This document shows positions 1 through 6,132 of a stretch of DNA of 7,343 nucleotides, in pieces (position 1 is the first letter of the stretch; every line of letters begins with the position of its first letter). Under the pieces are notes generated by a model. The model saw nothing but the letters and a program-made list of their open reading frames with translations, was not told where the DNA came from and searched no databases. Source of the stretch: Bacteroidota bacterium (GTDB taxonomy: Bacteria > Bacteroidota > Bacteroidia > UBA7662). Position numbers and translations under genes: made by a program. The stretch spans positions 1 to 7,343 of the forward strand of contig VGGT01000093.1 in the NCBI GenBank assembly GCA_016868485.1, read 5' to 3'.

Positions 1-19
1 ACATTAAACTTAATTCAAA

Positions 20-544
20 ATGAAAAAAATCATTCTCTTCAGCGGTCTATTTTTGTTTGGCTTGTCGAACTTGACCGTACATGCCCAGATTAAATTGGGG
101 CACATCAACTCATCTGATTTGGTGGCCCTGATGCCCGAAACAAAGAAGTCAGAGGATAGCCTAAAGCGTTATACAGAGGATTTAAATGGTCAGTTGGAGC
201 AAATGCTTGCCGAATTGAAAACCAAGTACACAGAGTATCAGTCGAAACAAAGTTCATGGAGTGAGGCCGTTCGGGAATACCGCGGAAAGGAAATCCAGGA
301 CTTGCAGACCAACATCGACAACTTCCAGCAGCGCGCGCAGCAAGACATTTCTTCCAAGCGTGAGGAGTTGTTGCGGCCCATCATGGAACGGGCCGAGCAG
401 GCCATCAAGGATGTGGCCAAGGATGGTAAATATACCTATGTATTCGATTCAGGCGGGGGGACTTTATTGCATTATCAGGATTCCGATGACATCATGGAGC
501 CGGTAAAGAAAAAGCTGGGATTGCCTGCTGGCGCAAAGCCCTGA
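20..544 (+). CDS. OmpH/Skp-family periplasmic chaperone
   Basis: A 174-residue secreted protein. Residues 1-22 form a type I signal peptide: a Lys-Lys start, the hydrophobic run ILFSGLFLFGL, and probable cleavage after VHA just before QIKLGHIN. The motif GHINSSDLVALMPE after the cleavage site is the usual start of mature OmpH/Skp proteins. Residues 35-135 are highly charged and Gln/Glu/Lys-rich, as expected for the long helical arms. The segment KYTYVFDSGGGTLLHYQDSDDI near the end resembles the core strand that closes the Skp body. Skp-type proteins bind unfolded outer-membrane proteins in the periplasm and deliver them to the BAM complex; that role is taken from the family. In Bacteroidota such genes often follow bamA, but the upstream neighbour lies outside the window. 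The start is preceded by an A/T-rich leader (ttaattcaaa) with no Shine-Dalgarno sequence, which is normal in this phylum. Family assignment is firm; the client proteins are unknown. Confidence 0.9.
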   Translation: MKKIILFSGLFLFGLSNLTVHAQIKLGHINSSDLVALMPETKKSEDSLKRYTEDLNGQLEQMLAELKTKYTEYQSKQSSWSEAVREYRGKEIQDLQTNIDNFQQRAQQDISSKREELLRPIMERAEQAIKDVAKDGKYTYVFDSGGGTLLHYQDSDDIMEPVKKKLGLPAGAKP

Positions 545-604
545 TTGGGTTGCTTGTACGATTGCTTTTCGCTACCTTGCAACTCTCTTTTTTGATGCCG
601 TGAT

Positions 605-2572
605 ATGAAGCAAATGATACGACTCCCGATTCTGCTGTTGGCTATATTCATTGTGGGCGCTTTTGGACACGAATCACGTGCCCAGATGGCATTGGGCAAC
701 AAAATGTATAAGATCCAGCAATATTTCGTGGCGATTGATTACTATAAGAAAGCCATTAAAAATAAGGACGAGAAGGGTAAAGCAACTTTTCAGGTAGCCC
801 AGTGCTACCGTTTGATGAATGATTACCGACAGGCTGATTCTTGGTATGCACGTGCCGAGAAGGCAGGCTTCAAAGAGCCGGAATTATACGCTCAACATGC
901 TTTTGTTTTGAGGGCATTGGATCGATTTGATGAGGCCTCGGAGCAATATGCCTTGCATTTGGAGGCCGCTCCAGACGATGCCCGTGTGAAATGGGATCGG
1001 GAAACCTGTGTGATGGCCTCTGGATGGAAAAAAACGCCCACAAAGCATGAGGTAAAAAATATGCGGGTGTTCAACACGCGCGAATCGGATTATTTTCTGA
1101 CTTTGTTTCGGAAAAATGGGGTCATCATCACCTCCAATCGGGAAGAAGCCAGCGGTAAGAAGCTCTTCAACCGCATTGGAGAACGGTATTCAGATTTTTT
1201 TGAATCCACCGTTGATGCTAAGGGCAAGTGGAGCAAACCAGCTACTTTAGAAGGGGATATTAATACGCCGGGAAATGATGGTACGGCCAGCATCAATGAG
1301 GCAGGTACCACCATGTACTTTTCGCGTTGTACCATAAAAAAGGGAGATTGTAAGATTTACGTAGTTCAGAGGGCGGGTACTAAATGGGGAACTCCAGAGC
1401 CAATCTCTGTTTTTGGTGATACCATACTGGTATCCCATCCAAGCTTATCTCACGATCAGACCAAGTTGTTTTTTACGGCGGATGGCGCTGAAGGAGGCTA
1501 TGGGGGTAAAGACATTTGGTATATGAACCGTGCGGGGGATCAATGGGAGGATCCCATTAACCTTGGCCCGCAAGTGAACACCGAATCGGATGAAATGTTC
1601 CCCTACATACATGCCGATGGTCAAACGCTGTATTTCGCCAGTGATGGCCACCCTGGTATGGGTGGATTGGATATTTTTGCGGTTAAGGGCAGCGGTACGG
1701 AATGGTCAGATCCCGAAAATTTAATGTTTCCTGTAAATTCTGGCGCTGATGACTTTGGGTTTATTGCCAATACCCGCAAAGACAAAGGTTTTTTGGTGAG
1801 CAATCGGACGGGTGGTCGTGGCAGCGACGACATCTACCAATGGTCTCTGCCACCCATTGAAATCGACTTGGATGGCACCATCTATGATGACAGCACAGGC
1901 AAGCCCATCGCATTTGCTGAGGTAAGGCTGTTCATGAAGGATTCGACCTACAAGGACACCAAAACAGATAAAAAAGGTCAGTATTCGTTTAGGCTGAAAC
2001 CGGATTTTGAATACAAAATTCAGGCCTCGAAGTTTGATTATATCGACCACGACACCACCATGAACACCTTGGGTGTTGAGGAGTCTAAAAAATTCCGTGC
2101 CGATCTTTGGTTGATGCGCGTGCCCTTGGATGAAATCATCATTGGAGATATTGTGTATGACTTCGACAGCGACCAATTGAAGCCGCAATCGCTCGGTTCG
2201 TTGGACAGTTTGGTACGTTTTCTCAACCGTGCTTCAAATTTGCGCATCTCGTTGAATTCTCATACCGATTCAAGAGGATCTGATGCGTACAATCAAGATT
2301 TATCCCAGCGACGTGCTGAATCGGTTGTACGCTACCTGATCGCGCAAGGAATTGACTCCGCTCGCTTGGTTCCGGCTGGATTTGGTGAAACTAAGTTATT
2401 GAACCGCTGTGGTAATGGAGTAAGGTGCAGCGATGCGGAACACGAGTTGAACCGCCGAACAACCTTCAAAGTGATCGGCACGGATTTCCGAGGAATTATC
2501 AAATACCGTCGTGTTACGGGTGACCTGGAACTCGAAGAGGATCTGGTGTACACCAATCCCGATTGGGAGTGA
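605..2572 (+). CDS. PorE-like TPR / PD40 propeller / CRD / OmpA-domain envelope protein
   Basis: A 655-residue multidomain protein. A signal peptide covers about residues 1-27, with likely cleavage after ESRA before QMALGN; there is no lipobox cysteine. Residues 28-140 look like tetratricopeptide repeats (VAIDYYKKAIKN, ATFQVAQCYRLMNDYRQADSWY). Residues 150-415 carry PD40/WD40-like propeller blades: SLSHDQTKLFFTADG, IHADGQTLYFASDG and the repeated GGxDIW/GGLDIF/GSDDIY motifs. Residues 420-510 form a carboxypeptidase-regulatory-like fold (LDGTIYDDSTGKPIAFAEV). Residues 515-625 are an OmpA C-terminal domain with HTDSRG at 553-558 and NQDLSQRRAESV from 563, which includes the Asp and Arg expected to bind peptidoglycan. 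Cys602 and Cys608 lie in the small insert often seen in this phylum. The domain order matches PorE, the type IX secretion component of Porphyromonas gingivalis, but Bacteroidota carry several paralogues with this order. A T9SS role is therefore inference. It lies 60 bases after the Skp-type gene. Confidence 0.85.
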   Translation: MKQMIRLPILLLAIFIVGAFGHESRAQMALGNKMYKIQQYFVAIDYYKKAIKNKDEKGKATFQVAQCYRLMNDYRQADSWYARAEKAGFKEPELYAQHAFVLRALDRFDEASEQYALHLEAAPDDARVKWDRETCVMASGWKKTPTKHEVKNMRVFNTRESDYFLTLFRKNGVIITSNREEASGKKLFNRIGERYSDFFESTVDAKGKWSKPATLEGDINTPGNDGTASINEAGTTMYFSRCTIKKGDCKIYVVQRAGTKWGTPEPISVFGDTILVSHPSLSHDQTKLFFTADGAEGGYGGKDIWYMNRAGDQWEDPINLGPQVNTESDEMFPYIHADGQTLYFASDGHPGMGGLDIFAVKGSGTEWSDPENLMFPVNSGADDFGFIANTRKDKGFLVSNRTGGRGSDDIYQWSLPPIEIDLDGTIYDDSTGKPIAFAEVRLFMKDSTYKDTKTDKKGQYSFRLKPDFEYKIQASKFDYIDHDTTMNTLGVEESKKFRADLWLMRVPLDEIIIGDIVYDFDSDQLKPQSLGSLDSLVRFLNRASNLRISLNSHTDSRGSDAYNQDLSQRRAESVVRYLIAQGIDSARLVPAGFGETKLLNRCGNGVRCSDAEHELNRRTTFKVIGTDFRGIIKYRRVTGDLELEEDLVYTNPDWE

Positions 2573-2605
2573 GGTGAAAGTCGATAGCTCTGCCATCCAT
2601 CGATT

Positions 2606-3775
2606 ATGAGCGAGTATTTGCGGCGAGGGGTTTCGGCTACGAAGGATGAGGTGCATCAGGCCATTGGCCGTCTCGATAAGGGATTATATCCGCGTTCGTT
2701 CTGTAAGGTTCTCCCCGATTATCTGGGTGGGGATCCGGAATGGTGCTCATTGATTCATGCCGACGGAGCGGGCAGTAAGTCGGCTTTGGCATATGCCTAT
2801 TGGAAAGAAACGGGTGACCTACAGGTGTGGCGAAATTTGGCGGTTGATGCGGTGGTCATGAATCTGGATGATCTGATTTGTGTGGGTTGTACGGGTCCAT
2901 TTTTATTGTCATCGGCCATCGGGCGTAATGCTCGGTTAATTCCTGGAGCGGTTTTAGAGGCCATCATAGGCGGAACCATCGATTTTATTGATCAAATGCA
3001 TCATTATGGGATTGAGGTGATCCATGGTGGGGGTGAAACGGCCGATTTGGGTGATTTGGTGCGCACCATAGTAGTGGACGCCACGATGACTGCGCGCATG
3101 CGGCGTTCCGATGTGGTTTCGCAGGAGCGAATTCAAGCTGGGGATGTTGTAGTTGGATTGGCCTCCTTTGGTCAAACGGTGTATGAATCTGAATACAATG
3201 GTGGGATGGGATCGAATGGACTCACCTCGGCCCGACATGATGTTTTTTCTCATGCCTTAGCCGCTGCTTATCCGGAATCGTATGACCCATCTATGCCCGC
3301 TGAGCTGGTGTATAAGGGTCGTATGGGTCTTTTAGACCGCGTTGAAAGTACAACATTGAATGCGGGTCGTCTCGTTTTGTCGCCAACGCGGACCTATGCT
3401 CCACTACTGGTCCCCATTTTGCGTGAACGTGCATTTGATATCCACGGGATGGTGCATTGCTCGGGTGGGGGGCAATCGAAAACGCTGAATTTTTTGGGCC
3501 CACAGCGTGTGGTTAAGAACAATATGTTCCCCGTTCCCCCTTTGTTTCAGATGATTGCCCAATGCTCTGGGAGTAGTGATGAAGAACTGTATCGGGTGTT
3601 CAATATGGGTCACCGAATGGAGGTGTACCTTTCTGAAGACGAGGCGCCTTCGTTCATTGAAAGGGCTGAGTCAATGGGCATCGAAGCACGTTGCATAGGC
3701 TATGTAGAGGATGCAGAAGCACCTGAGGTTCTGCTGACAACCGCCTCAGGCAATCAAGTGATCTTCAGAAAGTAG
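2606..3775 (+). CDS. purM: Phosphoribosylformylglycinamidine cyclo-ligase (AIR synthetase)
   Basis: A 389-residue cytoplasmic enzyme of de novo purine synthesis. It closes the imidazole ring, converting FGAM and ATP to AIR, ADP and phosphate. Visible motifs in order are LRRGVSATKDEVHQAI at the start, the glycine-rich HADGAGSK (51-58), AVDAVVMNLDDLICVG (79-94), the GGGETAD loop (141-147), GLTSARHD (205-212), LVLSPTRTYAPLL (256-268), HGMVHCSGGG (280-289) and FNMGHRMEV (332-340). These match both halves of the PurM/AIR-synthase fold. It is longer than the 345-residue E. coli enzyme, which is normal for the Bacteroidota version; the substitution of DGAGSK for the usual DGVGTK belongs to that version too. 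The Met at 2606 gives the N terminus expected in the phylum. It lies 33 bases after the PorE-like gene on the same strand, so read-through transcription is possible. There is no functional link to that envelope gene. Confidence 0.93.
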   Translation: MSEYLRRGVSATKDEVHQAIGRLDKGLYPRSFCKVLPDYLGGDPEWCSLIHADGAGSKSALAYAYWKETGDLQVWRNLAVDAVVMNLDDLICVGCTGPFLLSSAIGRNARLIPGAVLEAIIGGTIDFIDQMHHYGIEVIHGGGETADLGDLVRTIVVDATMTARMRRSDVVSQERIQAGDVVVGLASFGQTVYESEYNGGMGSNGLTSARHDVFSHALAAAYPESYDPSMPAELVYKGRMGLLDRVESTTLNAGRLVLSPTRTYAPLLVPILRERAFDIHGMVHCSGGGQSKTLNFLGPQRVVKNNMFPVPPLFQMIAQCSGSSDEELYRVFNMGHRMEVYLSEDEAPSFIERAESMGIEARCIGYVEDAEAPEVLLTTASGNQVIFRK

Positions 3776-3779
3776 CGCG

Positions 3780-3804
3780 AGAAAGCGGGCTTTTCTTATT
3801 TCTT
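3780..3804 (+). terminator. Possible weak intrinsic terminator after purM
   Basis: Five bases after the purM stop, AGAAAG and CTTTTCT can pair around a four-base CGGG loop (3780-3796) with one bulged T. The T-rich run ttttcttatttctt follows. On the minus strand the same hairpin could serve transcripts leaving rny, so the site may act in both directions between convergent genes. The stem is short and A/T-rich, so the call is tentative. Confidence 0.35.
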
Positions 3805-3870
3805 CGCAAAGGAGATAGCTCGTTACTTCGCAAAGTAGACAGCGCGTTACTTCGCAAAGGAGACAGCGCG
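3799..3870 (-). repeat. Three tandem 24-base copies of the rny 3' end, each in frame
   Basis: Three head-to-tail units of exactly 24 bases lie at 3847-3870, 3823-3846 and 3799-3822. The common core is cttcgcaaag, followed by gagacagcgcg or a close variant. The first unit on the minus strand is the true end of rny and encodes RAVSFAK plus TAA. The second differs from it by one base and reads RAVYFAK plus TAA in the same frame. The third differs from the first by three bases and reads RAISFAKK, with TAA in the next codon (3796-3798). The unit is a whole number of codons and contains the stop, so extra copies do not change the normal protein. The most likely origin is slippage or unequal exchange. 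The repeats occupy most of the space between rny and purM. Confidence 0.92.
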
Positions 3871-5430
3871 CTTTTCGCGAATCACAGTCACTTTGATCTG
3901 CCCGGGGTATTGCATTTCGTTCTGGATGCGTGTTGATATATCCACGGCCATCAGATCTGCTGCTTCATCCCCCACTTTTTCTGACTCAACTATAACCCTG
4001 AGTTCGCGACCCGCTTGGATGGCATAGGCTTTTTCTACCCCACCATAGCCAGTAGCCAGTTGCTCCAATTCTTTGAGGCGTTTTGTATAGCCTTCGACCA
4101 TCTCCCGGCGCGCTCCAGGTCGTGAGCCAGAAATAGCGTCACAAACTTGAACGATCACAGAGATGGGGTCGGTCATCTCGATCTCATCGTGGTGTGCACC
4201 GATGGCGTTGCAAACAACAGGGTGCTCTTTGCAACGTTCCGCAATTTGCATCCCCAGAATGGCGTGTGGCACCTCCGGATTGTCGTCGGGCACCTTTCCG
4301 ATATCGTGGAGTAATCCAGCGCGTTTGGCCAACTTTGGATTAAGACCAAGTTCGGAGGCCATAGTGGCACATAAATTAGCGACCTCGCGGCTGTGCTGAA
4401 GAAGGTTTTGACCGTAGGAAGAGCGGTACCGCATTTTGCCCACAAGCCGCACCAATTCAGCGGGCAATCCATGTATGCCCAGGTCAACACAGGTGCGCTC
4501 GCCAATTTCAGCGATCTCCTCTTCGATTTGTTTGCGTGTTTTGTTCACAACTTCCTCGATCCGAGCCGGGTGAATGCGTCCATCAGTAACCAGTCGATGC
4601 AGAGCCACACGAGCGATTTCGCGGCGGAGTGGGTCGAAGCAGCTCAATACAATGGCTTCTGGCGTATCGTCGACCTGCACTTCCACCCCTGTGGCCGCTT
4701 CGAAGGCCCGTATGTTTCGTCCTTCGCGACCAATGATCTGACCTTTAATCTCGTCGTTTTTGATGGGAAATACAGAGATGGCATTTTCAACTGAATGCTC
4801 TGTTGCGGTGCGCTGAATCGTCTCGATCACTATTTTTTTGGCTTCTTTCTGGGCGTGGGCTTTGGCTTCATCCAGAATTTCTTTCAATTGACCAGCGGCC
4901 TTGCTTTTGGCTTCTGCGGCCATTTGTTCCATCAGTTGTGCACGGGCATCCTGTGCCGATAGACCGGCGATTTTCTCTAAGGCGGCCACAGTTTTTTGTC
5001 GGCTCTTCTCCAGTTCTTCGCGCTGCTTATCGAGCTGTTCCTTTTTCTGCTCCATCTGCTCCTGCTGGCGTTTGAGGTGGTCGCGACTGCCATCCAGTTC
5101 ATGTTCCTTGCGGGCCACTTGTTCCATTTTTTGGTTGAGTGACTGTTCCTTTTGTTTGATGCGGTTTTCATTCTGAACAAGAGCCTGGGTGCGCTTATTG
5201 GCTTCACTTTCGTGTTCCTGTTTCATTTGAAGAAAACGTTCGCGCGCTTGAAGTTCCTTCTCTTTGCGCAGGGTTTCAGCCTTTATTTCGGCCTCTTTGA
5301 GAATGCGGGCTGCCTCTTTTTCAGCTTCTTCGCGTTGTTGATCGCGGGCTGTTGCGCCCATTTTGCGGCCGGTGATGAGTCCGGCAAGCAGGGCCACGAT
5401 GGTCGCGGCCAGTCCTATTGCATATTCCAT
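3847..5430 (-). CDS. rny: Ribonuclease Y
   Basis: A 527-residue membrane-anchored endoribonuclease that starts decay of many mRNAs; B. subtilis RNase Y is about 520 residues. Residues 2-20 form one hydrophobic N-terminal helix ([17 protein letters not shown]). Residues 25-200 are a long Glu/Lys/Gln-rich coiled coil. A KH RNA-binding domain spans about 205-290 with the GREG loop at 234-237 ([20 protein letters not shown]). The HD phosphohydrolase domain spans about 340-435: His346 in LLQHSREVA, the His375-Asp376 pair in [14 protein letters not shown] at 411-416 and Asp431 in [16 protein letters not shown] are the likely metal ligands. The C-terminal [18 protein letters not shown] resembles the usual family ending. 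It lies 44 bases after zapA and is probably the last gene of the pheT-zapA-rny set. Its stop codon sits in a tandem repeat, so rare read-through would add only eight residues before the next stop. Confidence 0.96.
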   Translation of the reverse strand: MEYAIGLAATIVALLAGLITGRKMGATARDQQREEAEKEAARILKEAEIKAETLRKEKELQARERFLQMKQEHESEANKRTQALVQNENRIKQKEQSLNQKMEQVARKEHELDGSRDHLKRQQEQMEQKKEQLDKQREELEKSRQKTVAALEKIAGLSAQDARAQLMEQMAAEAKSKAAGQLKEILDEAKAHAQKEAKKIVIETIQRTATEHSVENAISVFPIKNDEIKGQIIGREGRNIRAFEAATGVEVQVDDTPEAIVLSCFDPLRREIARVALHRLVTDGRIHPARIEEVVNKTRKQIEEEIAEIGERTCVDLGIHGLPAELVRLVGKMRYRSSYGQNLLQHSREVANLCATMASELGLNPKLAKRAGLLHDIGKVPDDNPEVPHAILGMQIAERCKEHPVVCNAIGAHHDEIEMTDPISVIVQVCDAISGSRPGARREMVEGYTKRLKELEQLATGYGGVEKAYAIQAGRELRVIVESEKVGDEAADLMAVDISTRIQNEMQYPGQIKVTVIREKRAVSFAK

Positions 5431-5474
5431 AGCTTGTTTTTGTGGGCAAGACTACGGCAGAAGTAGCTATGGGT

Positions 5475-5807
5475 CTAGGGCGAATCAGATTCAGGGGCGG
5501 TCGATGTTCGTCGGTCCAATAGCTCAAAAATGCGATCGACGGATTCCGATAGGCTAGATAAATCTGGCTTTGGCGTGGGTTGATCAGACGAGCTTTGCGT
5601 TTGGGTTGACAATCCTGCGTGTGCGAAATGCAGCGCAGTCATGGCCAACTGGTCGGTTTTGTCGGACGAAGGGTAGGTCGACTTGTACTCATCCATGCGC
5701 ATTCGGATCTGCTCCTCGGCCGATTGCAGTCGGGGTGCAGAAATGGGATCAACCTTTACCGGATAGGTGCGGTCTCCAATGCGTATATTGAGGTGTATAT
5801 GCTCCAT
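5475..5807 (-). CDS. zapA: Cell division protein ZapA
   Basis: A 110-residue cytoplasmic protein of the ZapA family, which binds and crosslinks FtsZ filaments in the division ring. The N-terminal MEHIHLNIRIGDRTYPVKVD is the characteristic ZapA beta hairpin. DEYKSTYPSSDKTDQLAMTAL (about 39-59) matches the helix with the conserved D-x-LAM-x-AL pattern. A Ser/Gln/Pro-rich stretch (66-82) then separates it from a last amphipathic helix (LSSLSESVDRIFELLDRR, about 83-100). The Met at 5807 is chosen over an upstream ATG at 5858: the longer form adds 17 residues before the canonical N terminus and would overlap the preceding gene. The leader cagaattATGGA closely resembles that of the preceding gene (agaaattATGGA). 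It lies 20 bases after the coiled-coil gene and 44 bases before rny. Confidence 0.88.
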   Translation of the reverse strand: MEHIHLNIRIGDRTYPVKVDPISAPRLQSAEEQIRMRMDEYKSTYPSSDKTDQLAMTALHFAHAGLSTQTQSSSDQPTPKPDLSSLSESVDRIFELLDRRTSTAPESDSP

Positions 5808-5827
5808 AATTCTGAAATGCCTGAGAC

Positions 5828-6127
5828 CTATTGCTGTTCCTGCAGCAGTTCGATGCACCGGTTTATTTCATTGATGTATTCATTTAGCTTCAGTTGCATG
5901 GAGCGGCTCGAAGCTGGATCGCGACGGATTTGTTCGGCTATGGCCAGGTTTTTTTTCTCTTCTTCGACCGATTTCAGGTGGTCTTGAAGCTTTAGTTTGT
6001 CATCCTGCAACGACGCTACGCGTTGCCTGAGACTGGCATTTTCCCGTTCCAATTTATCCAATCGGTTGAGCACCGACTGCACCCGGCGGTGAAGCACGTG
6101 CAAGCGTTGCAGCAACTCTTGATCCAT
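5828..6127 (-). CDS. Small coiled-coil protein between pheT and zapA
   Basis: A 99-residue, highly charged protein with no signal peptide or membrane segment, so it is probably cytoplasmic. Residues 4-70 show heptad-like hydrophobic spacing (LLQRLHVLHRRVQSVLNRLDKLEREN, then SLRQRVASLQDDKLKLQDHL), typical of a long parallel coiled coil. A short break with Pro71 (RRDPASSRS) is followed by a second helix, LNEYINEINRCIELL (81-95). From memory, a similar C-terminal pattern (N-E-x-I-x-E-I-x-x-C-I-x-L-L) recurs in proteins encoded beside zapA in other Bacteroidota. The start lies 5 bases after the pheT stop and the stop lies 20 bases before zapA, so the gene is tightly embedded in the operon. Small coiled-coil partners of ZapA are encoded next to it in some other bacteria, such as ZauP in Caulobacter. 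A similar role is plausible here but is inference from position and shape only. Confidence 0.82.
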   Translation of the reverse strand: MDQELLQRLHVLHRRVQSVLNRLDKLERENASLRQRVASLQDDKLKLQDHLKSVEEEKKNLAIAEQIRRDPASSRSMQLKLNEYINEINRCIELLQEQQ

Positions 6128-6132
6128 AATTT

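Noticed and set aside
533..553. Hairpin at the stop codon of the Skp-type gene (gcaa-ag-ccc / gggttgc)
   Set aside because: The seven-pair stem has a two-base bulge and no T-tract follows, so it does not qualify as an intrinsic terminator.
550..580. Possible Bacteroidota-type promoter before the PorE-like gene (ttg, 20 bases, taccttgc)
   Set aside because: The spacing fits the TTG / TAnnTTTG pattern, but the -7 element lacks the last TG, and such partial matches are common by chance.
1721..2188. 155-codon open frame antisense to the PorE-like gene
   Set aside because: It lies wholly inside a well-supported gene with recognisable domains, has no recognisable motif, and fits a chance antisense frame.
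2578..2604. Inverted repeat tcgat / atcga before purM
   Set aside because: Only five base pairs around a wide loop, with no sign of a regulatory element.
3763..3779. Tail of purM (cttcagaaagtagcgcg) resembling a fourth, degenerate copy of the rny repeat
   Set aside because: It needs a four-base deletion and two mismatches to align and is out of register with the 24-base period; chance similarity is more likely.
4393..4794. 133-codon open frame antisense to rny
   Set aside because: It overlaps the conserved KH and HD regions of rny and shows no protein-family pattern of its own.
5808..5858. Longer ZapA start adding 17 residues
   Set aside because: The added residues precede the canonical ZapA N terminus and would overlap the end of the coiled-coil gene; the Met at 5807 has an A/T-rich leader like that of its neighbour.
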